Shown: positions 1-8,150 of the stretch, one piece after another
Layout of the letters: every line of letters begins with the position of its first letter
Position numbering within the stretch: the first letter of the stretch is position 1
The notes under the pieces: generated by a model
The model's database searches: none
What the model was told of the DNA's origin: nothing
Seen by the model: the letters and a program-made list of their open reading frames with translations, nothing else
Source: Aurantibacter crassamenti
GTDB taxonomy: Bacteria; Bacteroidota; Bacteroidia; Flavobacteriales; Flavobacteriaceae
NCBI RefSeq assembly: GCF_016811105.1
Contig: NZ_JAFBGM010000001.1
Coordinates: 2,112,126 to 2,176,125 of the forward strand
DNA length: 64,000 bases
Reading direction: 5' to 3'
Translations under genes and position numbers: made by a program

Positions 1-310
1 TGCTATTGCGTTTACTGGCGGAATATAACAAATTGAATTTAATTATTGGTATATAGTGAAAATTTATGTTAACATTAACCAATTGGGGCATGTTTTATCG
101 CATTTATTGTGAAATTAGGGCTGATTTCATCAGTTTATCAACAATGTAATTCGAAATTTTGTTGGTGAAGCACTAATTTTTAAGTCAGATTTTGTTTAGA
201 ATACAAATGATTCTGTACAATTGAACACAAATATTATGACTTAAACGGTATGTTTTGAATAAAAATACATATCAAATATGTAGTTGCAATTTTGCAATCA
301 AAAAATTTTT

Positions 311-345
311 AATCCCTTACGGTTTTCCGTAAGGGATTCTTTTTT
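311..345 (+). terminator. Intrinsic terminator
   Basis: A perfect 12-bp stem (AATCCCTTACGG paired with CCGTAAGGGATT, loop TTTT) is followed by a T-rich run. It probably ends transcription of a gene lying to the left of the window. No gene of useful length can be read in 1-310. Confidence 0.85.
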
Positions 346-353
346 AATGGTTT

Positions 354-567
354 TAGGTTTGTTTCAAGAAATTAGTTTCATGCACTTATAACTGGATAAA
401 ATAGGCCGGCTTGCTGGGAAGGGATATTCGGGGGAATTCTTCAATTTGGCAAGTTTGGCCTTTACCAAAAAAACATTTGAACTAAATCGTATTTTTTGGC
501 GTAAAAAGTAACCATTAGTTATACTATAAACCTTGAGAAGAACGGTTCTAGAACCGTTCTTTTTTTG
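354..567 (+). ncRNA. Candidate small RNA between two terminators (speculative)
   Basis: A TAGGTTTG box at 354-361 fits the Bacteroidota -7 consensus TAnnTTTG, although no TTG lies at the usual distance upstream. About 175 nt later there is a strong terminator at 539-567. The intervening RNA has no open reading frame worth calling. It can fold: AGGCC at 403-407 pairs with GGCCT at 457-461, and CTTGC at 410-414 pairs with GCAAG at 449-453. I do not recognise the RNA. It could equally be a long untranscribed spacer. Confidence 0.22.
539..567 (+). terminator. Intrinsic terminator
   Basis: A perfect 22-nt palindrome at 539-560 (arms AGAACGGT and ACCGTTCT around TCTAGA) is followed by a run of T on the plus strand. 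It is the second terminator within 250 bp with no clear gene between the two, which suggests a short non-coding transcript upstream of it. Confidence 0.8.
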
Positions 568-709
568 TGGGGTATACTGAAATTAACTAGTAAAAAGTTA
601 AAAGAAGTGTTGTTAAAAGATGGACAAAGGTTAGATTAGTTAACATTTTTTTATACTTTATTTAAGATTCTAAATCACTTGTGAGACTGTCTATTACTGC
701 AATATTGGG

Positions 710-717
710 TACATTTG
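710..717 (+). promoter_or_regulatory. Probable -7 promoter box of the TPR/phosphatase operon
   Basis: TACATTTG matches TAnnTTTG exactly and lies about 68 nt before the preferred start at 785. The nearest TTG (679-681) gives a 28-nt spacer, longer than usual, so the -33 element is uncertain. Confidence 0.45.
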
Positions 718-784
718 TTTTTATTCAATAATCGAATCTTCAATACTTTTAAAGGTGACATATCTAAACTTTGGTGTTTTCGTA

Positions 785-1615
785 ATGAATAGAAAATTAA
801 TTGTTATTGCATTTTTGTTTCTATCGGTTCAAATGTTTTCACATGGTAATTTATCTGAGCGAATTTTAATAAAAACGATAGAGATATTAGAGAACCCTAA
901 TAACTATAGACTTTACTATGAAAGAGGGTTTTTATATCAACAACATGTAGATTATGAAGAAGCCTTAGCAGATTATGTTAAATCTGAATCTTTAGGAAAT
1001 TCCAATAAAGATCTAAAACTTAGGATGGCTGAGATTCATTATTTAACTGAAGATTACTGTAATGCATTAGCACAAATAGAAATTTATTTAGATGTTGATA
1101 GTATTGATGTAATAGCAAAAAAGTTAGAAGCTAAAATATTGTTCAAACTTAAAGCATACGAAAAGTCGATTAAGGCTTATCGCTATGTTATGAATAATAT
1201 GATTGACGTAAGGCCAGAAGATATATTGGAATACGCGAATATTATACTTGCCGAGAATAACAAAAATTATGAGGGCGCTTTAGATGTTATTGAATTTGGT
1301 TTGCAAGAACTAGGGCCCAATACATTATCGCTTCAACTTAAAAAATTAGAGTTTTTAAAAGAATTTGGTCAAGTTGAAAATGCAATAGAACAGTATAATT
1401 ATTTTATCCTTCAATACAAACGAAAAGAGTTTTGGTATTATAAAAAGGCAAAGTATCTATCAGAAATTGATAAGCCTTTTGAAGCGAAGATAGCTTTGAA
1501 ATTAGCAACAAGTGCAATAGCTAATCTAGACTCAAAATATCAACATATGACGTCAATAATAGAATTGAAAGACCAAATAAAGAATTTAGAAAGTTTAAAC
1601 AACCAGAAATTATGA
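785..1615 (+). CDS. Exported TPR-repeat protein
   Basis: A 276-residue protein with an N-terminal signal peptide (lysine-arginine n-region, hydrophobic stretch, then SHG). The ATG at 785 is preferred over the upstream ATG at 755 because it puts the charged residues and hydrophobic core at the N-terminus. The rest is helical with several tetratricopeptide-like units (for example a Y-ERGFLYQQ-EALADY pattern near residue 50), so a protein-protein scaffold in the periplasm is likely. Its stop codon overlaps the start of the phosphatase gene by 4 bp (ATGA at 1612-1615), so the two are probably translationally coupled. The partner and exact role are unknown; the assignment rests on repeat pattern only. 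Confidence 0.75.
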   Translation: MNRKLIVIAFLFLSVQMFSHGNLSERILIKTIEILENPNNYRLYYERGFLYQQHVDYEEALADYVKSESLGNSNKDLKLRMAEIHYLTEDYCNALAQIEIYLDVDSIDVIAKKLEAKILFKLKAYEKSIKAYRYVMNNMIDVRPEDILEYANIILAENNKNYEGALDVIEFGLQELGPNTLSLQLKKLEFLKEFGQVENAIEQYNYFILQYKRKEFWYYKKAKYLSEIDKPFEAKIALKLATSAIANLDSKYQHMTSIIELKDQIKNLESLNNQKL

Positions 1616-3276
1616 TTAAAAAAAGTGTCCTTTTGTTATTGATACTGTCTACTACGCTTTCATTTTCACAAACTGCTAGTAATCAAGTCGCTATTGAAGA
1701 GTTGAATGCTGCGATTAATTATGTTAATCTACCGAAAGAAACTAATTCAATAGCAGTAGAAAGAGGTCCTTATTTGCAAAGTGGCACGCCAACTAGTGTA
1801 GTTGTAAAATGGAGAACCGATGTTGGCACAGAGTCCGTAGTAAATTACGGTACGCAATTAAGTTCACTGTCTAAAAATGAAACAAATACAACTTTAACTA
1901 CAGAACACGAAGTTACTGTGTCCGGTTTAGAACCAAATACAAAATACTATTTCAATATTGGTAACAAATCAAAAGTACTATCTGAAAGTGTTTCTGGTGA
2001 TATGTACATAATTACTGCACCTACTGCCGGTACCAAACAATTTGTACGTGCATGGATTTTAGGTGATGCAGGTACTGCAAACAATAATCAGCGAAATGTA
2101 CGAGATGCGTATTACAAATATGTTGATGCTGCTTCAGAGAATACTGGTAAAACAGATATGATGTTGTTTTTAGGTGATAACGCTTATAGTACAGGGACAG
2201 ATGTAGAGTATCAAAATGCCTTTTTTGATATTTACGATGATATGTTCAAAAAATCTGTAGCCTGGTCTTGCTTAGGAAACCATGATGGAAAGACGGCTGA
2301 TTCAGCTAAACAGTCTGGTCCATATTATGATATTTTTACTTTCCCAACGGCTGCAGAAGCTGGTGGAACTGCATCGGGTACAGAAGCTTATTATTCATTT
2401 GATTATGCCAATATTCATTTTATAATATTAGACTCTCACCATACAAGTCGCGATATAGGGGGCGCCATGTACAATTGGACACAAACCGATATTCAGAACA
2501 CAACTCAAGATTGGATTGTAACATTATTTCATCATCCAATTTACACTAAAGGTTCTCACGATTCTGATACAGAAGATCGACTTATTGAAATGCGAAATAA
2601 TTTTATGCCAATGATGGAGGATAACGGCGTAGATCTTATTTTAAACGGTCATAGTCATTCTTATGAACGTTCCTATTTTTTGAACGGTCATTATGGATTT
2701 GCCAACACATTTAACCCTGATGAAATTACAAGCGGCGGTCATACGGTTGGAGCAACTGGTAGTGGCGATGGTAAAGCAGAAGGCGATGGAATATACCAGA
2801 AAACTAATGAAACTACAGAAGGTGCTGTGTATATAACTACGGGATCTGCTGGTAAAATATCTGGTGGAGATTTAGATCATCAAGCCATGTCTGTATCGTT
2901 AAACAAATTAGGGTCTTGTGTTATGGAAGTTGAAGACGATGGATTAGGAGGACAAAATCTGACTGTAAAGTTTATAAGAGAAAATGATAAGGTTGATGAT
3001 TATTTCACCATCAATAAAAAAGGTATCGCGCTGAAATCTAAAGCAGTTACGCATAAAAGTGATGTACTTTCTTATAATTCCGATAATGGTTTGGTGAGTA
3101 TTATAGTAAATACTAATGAGCGTCTAAAGAAAGTTAAGTTCTATAACAACATTGGAAAAAAAGTAAAAAAGAGCAGAAAAGCAGTTGTTGATGTTGCTAA
3201 GATGACAAAAGGAACCTATGTTGTTGAAATTATCACCAACAAAAACACCTATACAGAATCTGTGATAATTGAATAA
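1612..3276 (+). CDS. Secreted purple-acid-phosphatase-like metallophosphoesterase with T9SS sorting domain
   Basis: 554 residues: signal peptide (1-20), fibronectin-like domain (about 50-135) typical of purple acid phosphatases, calcineurin-type catalytic domain (about 145-440), and a C-terminal type IX secretion sorting domain (about 480-554). Metal-ligand motifs are visible: GDAG near 151, GDNAY near 188, GNHD near 222, HHP near 307 and GHSH near 347. It should hydrolyse phosphate esters at a two-metal site outside the cell or at the cell surface after T9SS export. It overlaps the TPR gene by 4 bp and is followed by a di-heme peroxidase gene after 124 bp. A role in phosphate scavenging is an inference; the real substrate cannot be read from sequence. 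Confidence 0.88.
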   Translation: MIKKSVLLLLILSTTLSFSQTASNQVAIEELNAAINYVNLPKETNSIAVERGPYLQSGTPTSVVVKWRTDVGTESVVNYGTQLSSLSKNETNTTLTTEHEVTVSGLEPNTKYYFNIGNKSKVLSESVSGDMYIITAPTAGTKQFVRAWILGDAGTANNNQRNVRDAYYKYVDAASENTGKTDMMLFLGDNAYSTGTDVEYQNAFFDIYDDMFKKSVAWSCLGNHDGKTADSAKQSGPYYDIFTFPTAAEAGGTASGTEAYYSFDYANIHFIILDSHHTSRDIGGAMYNWTQTDIQNTTQDWIVTLFHHPIYTKGSHDSDTEDRLIEMRNNFMPMMEDNGVDLILNGHSHSYERSYFLNGHYGFANTFNPDEITSGGHTVGATGSGDGKAEGDGIYQKTNETTEGAVYITTGSAGKISGGDLDHQAMSVSLNKLGSCVMEVEDDGLGGQNLTVKFIRENDKVDDYFTINKKGIALKSKAVTHKSDVLSYNSDNGLVSIIVNTNERLKKVKFYNNIGKKVKKSRKAVVDVAKMTKGTYVVEIITNKNTYTESVIIE

Positions 3277-3400
3277 TTAGAAGGTATATCACAATTAAAA
3301 TAATCCTTTTTTTTAGTTCTATTTGAATGATTTCTAATAGGGGAAGGGTACCATAGATACGCGAAAAGCTTGATAAAGTAAAATAGCATTCTAGTTCTAA

Positions 3401-5284
3401 ATGAAAAAAGCAAGCATTTTATTAGGATCTATTTTAATTAGCTTTTTGCTGTTGTCTGGTAGGTATAAAACTTTACCAAAACAGAATCAATCTATTACTG
3501 AAAATGTAGCGGCATTATATGAAAGCAATTTTCACAAGTTTCAAGAAGAGGTAGAAGTATTAGCGGTTCTTGTTAATACTACAACCTTTACGGACCAACT
3601 AAAACTTAAAGAACAAGTTAAAAAAACGAGATTGGCTTATAAAAAGCTAGAGTTTATTTTTGACTATTATGAAACCTCTTATAATGGAACTTATATTAAT
3701 GGCGCACCGCTACCAAAAGTAAGCGAGTATTTTCAAGCAGAAAAAATAATTGAACCTTGCGGATTACAAGCCTTAGATGAAGCGGTTTTTGAAGACGCTT
3801 CAAAAGAGAATTTTCAACACATAAAAATGTTGGCGAATGAACTCGAAAATCGCGTAAGTTTTATTTCAAATATTCACTTGCCCTTACATTTAAAATCTAG
3901 TCAGATTATTGAGTGTATTCGGTCGGGAATGGTACGGATTTTTACTTTAGGCGTTACTGGTTTTGATACACCAGGTTCTGTTAATGCATTGGAAGAAAGT
4001 TTTGTGAGTTTGCAAAGTATGGAAACTGCTTTTTTATTCTTTGAAGAAGGTCTGACTCCAGAGGCGAGTTCTAAATTCGAGTCCGTAAAAAAACTATTTA
4101 TAAAGGGAAAAAAACTATTAACATCCAATACCGATTTTAATAGTTTTGATAGATTGGTTTTTTTAACCGAAGTAGTTAACCCTTTGTATGCGGGTTTGTT
4201 GGAGTTTCAAAACTTAATTAAGATTAAGTTAGAACCCTATAAAAAACATGCGAAAAATTATCTGGCTAAGAATATTTTTGATCCTGATTTTCTCAAAACT
4301 AATTTTTATTCAGAATTAGTTTATCTACCATTAGATAACCCTAAAACCATACAATTAGGTAAGTTGTTATTTGAAGATTCGCAACTTTCGAACAATAAGG
4401 AAATGTCTTGTATAAGCTGTCATAATCCTAGCAAAGGTTTTACAGATGGCTTACCAAAAAGCAAGTCAAATCAAGAAGGATTTACTACTGCCAGAAATTC
4501 TCCAACTGTAATTAATGCAGGATACTCCACAAGGTATTTTTGGGACATGCGAGAGTTTAATCTAGAAAAACAAGTAACACATGTTATTGATGATGAATTG
4601 GAGTTTAATACAAATTTTGACGCTATAATTGGAAAGTTAAATAGAGATTCTAATTATGTGAAATTATTTAAAGAAGCTTATGGCGGTATTCAAAAACAGG
4701 ATATTAATGAGCGTTCTATAAGTAACGCAATCGCAGCGTATGTAAACTCTTTAATTTCTATAAATAGCCCATTCGATACCTATGTTCGTAATGAAACAAG
4801 CGAGTATCCTGAGAATGCAAAACGGGGTTTTAATTTGTTTATGGGTAAAGGAGCATGTGGTAGTTGTCATTTTGCACCAATATTTAATGGTACAATTCCA
4901 CCTTTTTATTTAGAATCAGAATCAGAAGTTTTAGGAATCACACAGGGTTTTGATACTATTAACCCAAAGCTAGATACAGATTTAGGGCGTTTTGCAAATG
5001 GATTGAGTATTGATCATCACCCGTATTTTAAAAATTCCTTTAAAACCGTTTCAGTTAGAAATATAGATTTAACTGCGCCGTATATGCACAATGGTCTATT
5101 CGCGACCTTAGAAGAAGTTTTAGAGTTTTACAATCTAGGTGGTGGTGCAGGAATGGGTTTGGAAGTAGCGAATCAAACTTTATCAGATGTACCTTTAGAT
5201 TTATCTAAGCAAGAGATTAAGGATATTATTGCATTTATGAAAACACTAACGGATACAACAGTATTTAAGATATCTAAAAATTGA
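3401..5284 (+). CDS. Di-heme cytochrome c peroxidase (MauG/CcpA family) with N-terminal helical domain
   Basis: 627 residues. The C-terminal half (about 300-620) is a bacterial cytochrome c peroxidase domain with two covalent heme sites, CISCH at 337-341 and CGSCH at 486-490, the PYMHNG segment and the final DIIAFMKTL helix. About 280 residues precede it, mostly helical; this resembles the imelysin-like extension seen in some Bacteroidota peroxidases, but that is only a resemblance. The N-terminus is a signal peptide, so it acts in the periplasm. The family either reduces H2O2 with electrons from cytochromes or, as in MauG, oxidises a partner protein. Its place after a secreted phosphatase is unexplained. 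Confidence 0.88.
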   Translation: MKKASILLGSILISFLLLSGRYKTLPKQNQSITENVAALYESNFHKFQEEVEVLAVLVNTTTFTDQLKLKEQVKKTRLAYKKLEFIFDYYETSYNGTYINGAPLPKVSEYFQAEKIIEPCGLQALDEAVFEDASKENFQHIKMLANELENRVSFISNIHLPLHLKSSQIIECIRSGMVRIFTLGVTGFDTPGSVNALEESFVSLQSMETAFLFFEEGLTPEASSKFESVKKLFIKGKKLLTSNTDFNSFDRLVFLTEVVNPLYAGLLEFQNLIKIKLEPYKKHAKNYLAKNIFDPDFLKTNFYSELVYLPLDNPKTIQLGKLLFEDSQLSNNKEMSCISCHNPSKGFTDGLPKSKSNQEGFTTARNSPTVINAGYSTRYFWDMREFNLEKQVTHVIDDELEFNTNFDAIIGKLNRDSNYVKLFKEAYGGIQKQDINERSISNAIAAYVNSLISINSPFDTYVRNETSEYPENAKRGFNLFMGKGACGSCHFAPIFNGTIPPFYLESESEVLGITQGFDTINPKLDTDLGRFANGLSIDHHPYFKNSFKTVSVRNIDLTAPYMHNGLFATLEEVLEFYNLGGGAGMGLEVANQTLSDVPLDLSKQEIKDIIAFMKTLTDTTVFKISKN

Positions 5285-5459
5285 TGGTTTCTACCAACCT
5301 TAAATGGAGTTGCAGCCAAGCGGATTTAAATAATAATTATAGTATTTTAAATTTGAAACACTACTTTAAATAAATCCACCTAGCATGTCAATTCACATTA
5401 AGGGGTTGAAAAATGGGCAATTAATTCTACAGGTCTTAAGTTCTACTTTTTCTTAATTA

Positions 5460-6599
5460 TTACTCTAATCGCAACACTGCAAACTTACCTTTGTTCCAAC
5501 CATGTACCAGTAAATAAAGTTGTTTTGTTCCATTACTATCTTCAACAAAATGAGGCCATACTTGGTGAATATTTGTTAATACCGGAATATCTAAATTACC
5601 AGGTATAACTGTTGATACTAGTTTTTCACCCGTATGTACATAAATAGGAGCCGATTTCTGTTCGCCAATTGCGCTCAATGCGTTTAAGAAAAAATGTTCC
5701 GATTTGTAAGAGACATTACAAACCAAACTTTCAGCTGGAATATCATTAAACGTTTCTACAAACTTACCTTTCTTGGTAAATTTCACTACTTGACCTGCTG
5801 CTCGGTTGGCAACCAAAACATGATTGTCATGAGCATATACACCATGTGCTGTTTTAAATTGGCCGGGCGCATCACCTTTGCCACCCCAGGCAAGTTTGCC
5901 CCAGCTCCAAACACCTTTTTTTTCTTTTATTGTCATCACAAAATCACCAGCTGAGTAACCATGAGCAACGTAAATTGTGCCTTTTAAATAAGTAACATCA
6001 GTTACACCAAAATCACTATCCTTCGAGCCAAAAAAATCATTAGCGGGTGCAAATTTAAATTCGTTTCCGGTAGGCTTAACTATTTCACTAACAATAGTAC
6101 CATCTAGAGTAAGTACCAGAACTCTTTTTCCATTTTGCGCTACTGCAAGGTATTTTGTGCCTTTATGCACAAAGAATACAATACCATGTATGTTGTCTTT
6201 TAAGCGTGCATCTGTACCAATAACATTCCATTGGGTAAGGTCTGAACTAATTGAACAAAGTCCGTAGCCTGGTATTCCGGTATACACAATTCCAGTTTCG
6301 GGATCTTCATTAAAACCCCCGTGCATTTTTGGTTCAAATTCATGAGCAGCTTTCGGAAAAGCAGCGGTTAAAGCTTCGTCATAAGAAAAAATGAATTCGC
6401 CTTGACCAGTTACTAGTTTTGCGGGCCCCTTGTAATTATCAGATTGTATATTCTCATGCTCATGATTGAGCGCTAAATCGGCATGTTCATGTGCATGATG
6501 AGTGTGGTCGTGATTGTGAGCATCTTGCGCTACTACGGTTTGTGAAAATCCGAATGCGGATATAAATACCAAAGTGGCAAGTGATGTTCTTTTAGTCAT
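5460..6599 (-). CDS. Exported beta-propeller (NHL-like) protein with His-rich N-terminus
   Basis: 379 residues with a clear signal peptide ending in VVAQ. The mature N-terminus (about residues 26-52) is a histidine-rich stretch, starting DAHNHDHTHHAHEHAD, that looks like a metal-binding segment. The remainder has repeating blade-like strands (for example VYTGIPGYGLC, VYAHDNHVLVANRAAGQVVKF, FVETFNDIP) typical of NHL or SMP-30-like propellers. No catalytic motif was recognised. It is the last gene of a co-directional run with an amidohydrolase, a HiPIP and a PVC-type propeller lipoprotein, all exported. A role as sensor, binding protein or metal carrier in that set is inference. Confidence 0.7.
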   Translation of the reverse strand: MTKRTSLATLVFISAFGFSQTVVAQDAHNHDHTHHAHEHADLALNHEHENIQSDNYKGPAKLVTGQGEFIFSYDEALTAAFPKAAHEFEPKMHGGFNEDPETGIVYTGIPGYGLCSISSDLTQWNVIGTDARLKDNIHGIVFFVHKGTKYLAVAQNGKRVLVLTLDGTIVSEIVKPTGNEFKFAPANDFFGSKDSDFGVTDVTYLKGTIYVAHGYSAGDFVMTIKEKKGVWSWGKLAWGGKGDAPGQFKTAHGVYAHDNHVLVANRAAGQVVKFTKKGKFVETFNDIPAESLVCNVSYKSEHFFLNALSAIGEQKSAPIYVHTGEKLVSTVIPGNLDIPVLTNIHQVWPHFVEDSNGTKQLYLLVHGWNKGKFAVLRLE

Positions 6600-6690
6600 A
6601 AGTTGGTTTGTTTTAATTTTTTGAAAAGTTACTCAATTCTCTTGTAATGTTCAACCAGTATTTACTTTTCTTAGGTCTTGATAAATAAGT

Positions 6691-7656
6691 TTACAAACGG
6701 AATAATTTTTTCGAGTTCTCGTATAATATTTTTCGTTCCGTGGGTTTTGAAACCAATCTGCGAATTTCAGCAATATCTAATGTGCCGGAACAACTTTGAG
6801 GATCTGAACCCGTGGGGTCTGCACAATCACTACCATATAGTAATTTGTCTTGATGCTTCTCTAAGAATACTTTTGCATGGGCTTCATCACGTTTTAGAGC
6901 ATTGAGACCTGAGCCCGCTGAAAGATCACCATACATGTTTGGGTAATCGCTGAGGTAGCGATCTGTAATTCCCCCTGCAGTTACTCCCGTTTTAGGATAT
7001 AAAATGGATTGATCCGTATGGTCTTTATCAATATTAGCCCACCAAGTTTGTGCGTGCCCAATGAAATTTACTTTCGGATATTTCTCCAACATCTTATAAA
7101 AATGATCAAAGCCATAATTGTACATTTCATGCTGCCAATGCATAAGAACTGGCACATTATAATTTTGAGCCAATTGGTAAATTTTTTGCATTTCTGGCGA
7201 ATCACAGGCCACTCCAAATTTTAATTCACCGATAACTACCGCACCTAACTTTAAATATTTCTCTAATTCATAAAGGGCATCTTTCATATCTGGAACAGCA
7301 CATGCACCAAATCGGAATGCTTTTTTGTGTTGTCTTGCAAATAAGTAACACTCCGCATTTCCACCAGCCTCAGCTTGAAGGCCATTGGCCACGCCTTGGT
7401 GTGTCGCTGGGGAATTTACAGGTCGCCCGGCAGGTAAAAGTATGGTCGTGGTAATACCCATTGCTTTTTGATGTGCAAGCAATTGTTCATCGGTACGTTG
7501 CACGTAATGCGTATGCTGATGAATATCAATTATCGGTTCTTTTTTAATACTTGAAACTTCGGTAATTGCATTTAATTTTAAAGAGGTGCCGAGCGCAAAC
7601 AAACTAGTGCCAGCAATAAATTTACGACGAGAAAAACCTTTTTTAGATGTGGACAT
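6691..7656 (-). CDS. Tat-exported amidohydrolase (amidohydrolase 2 / TIM-barrel metal-dependent hydrolase)
   Basis: 321 residues from the ATG at 7656. This start is preferred over 7719 because it begins directly before the twin-arginine signal SRRKFIAGTSLF and avoids overlap with the HiPIP gene. The barrel shows the amidohydrolase landmarks IDIHQH (HxH), MHWQHE, FIGHAQTWW and LYGSDCADP (late Asp). Members of this group hydrolyse or decarboxylate small cyclic or aromatic substrates with one Zn or Mn ion; the substrate here is unknown. Tat export suggests a cofactor-loaded, folded enzyme in the periplasm. It lies 41 bp after the HiPIP gene, which also has an SRRKFI Tat signal, so the two probably share a transcript. 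Confidence 0.83.
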   Translation of the reverse strand: MSTSKKGFSRRKFIAGTSLFALGTSLKLNAITEVSSIKKEPIIDIHQHTHYVQRTDEQLLAHQKAMGITTTILLPAGRPVNSPATHQGVANGLQAEAGGNAECYLFARQHKKAFRFGACAVPDMKDALYELEKYLKLGAVVIGELKFGVACDSPEMQKIYQLAQNYNVPVLMHWQHEMYNYGFDHFYKMLEKYPKVNFIGHAQTWWANIDKDHTDQSILYPKTGVTAGGITDRYLSDYPNMYGDLSAGSGLNALKRDEAHAKVFLEKHQDKLLYGSDCADPTGSDPQSCSGTLDIAEIRRLVSKPTERKILYENSKKLFRL

Positions 7657-7697
7657 ATAAACGAATTTAATAGGGGAGGAGATTACATTTTTTTTAA

Positions 7698-8069
7698 TTA
7701 AGAAGTTACAGCAGCCCACTGCACACAGTGACCCTCGGCATAAACGGGTCCTTTAAATAAGAGGCATCCGCCACATTTTTTATCTGGCTTCGGTGGAATG
7801 TAAAGTGCGCAGTTTTGACACGAATTATCAGGCACTGCCGATTGCAAAACATACCCTAAACTTTCACGCTTTTTAATTTCAGCGTCACTAATATCTAGTA
7901 GGTCATTGCAAGGATCTTCAGAAGTACTTTCTTTGGTGATTTCACTTTCTTTATTTGCAGATTCCTTTTTATCGCGACAGTTTAGAAATAATAATCCACC
8001 GAAAAATAAACTACCGGTGCTAAAACATGTAGTAATAAATTTTCTTCTTGAATGTTGGTTGTTGGTCAT
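7698..8069 (-). CDS. High-potential iron-sulfur protein (HiPIP), Tat-exported, possibly lipid-anchored
   Basis: 123 residues. The N-terminus has a twin-arginine signal (SRRKFI) followed by a hydrophobic stretch ending FLNC (Cys31), which could be a lipobox. After a Ser/Glu/Lys-rich linker, the C-terminal 40 residues carry the four-cysteine pattern C84-x2-C87-x14-C102-x12-C115, with the family landmarks GGCLLF and a closing C-V-Q-W. This matches the HiPIP fold, which holds a 4Fe-4S cluster and carries single electrons in the periplasm. Extra cysteines occur at 54 and 99. It lies between the amidohydrolase and the PVC-type propeller genes, suggesting it is the electron carrier for that set. HiPIPs are best known from purple phototrophs; here it is in a chemotroph. 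Confidence 0.8.
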   Translation of the reverse strand: MTNNQHSRRKFITTCFSTGSLFFGGLLFLNCRDKKESANKESEITKESTSEDPCNDLLDISDAEIKKRESLGYVLQSAVPDNSCQNCALYIPPKPDKKCGGCLLFKGPVYAEGHCVQWAAVTS

Positions 8070-8150
8070 TTAAAATTAATTTTTTGTGTGGCTACACCTA
8101 CTTTTTTTGCAGCCACTATTTTTACGCGTTTACCGATTATAAATTACTAT

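Noticed and set aside
2-56. Possible 3' end of a gene at the left edge
   Set aside because: Two frames give short open tails ending at 28 and 56. Neither shows recognisable motifs, so no gene can be claimed.
4375-4900. Cytochrome c peroxidase as part of the HiPIP cluster on the other strand
   Set aside because: It is on the opposite strand and convergent, and no shared transcript is possible. Kept only as a neighbour.
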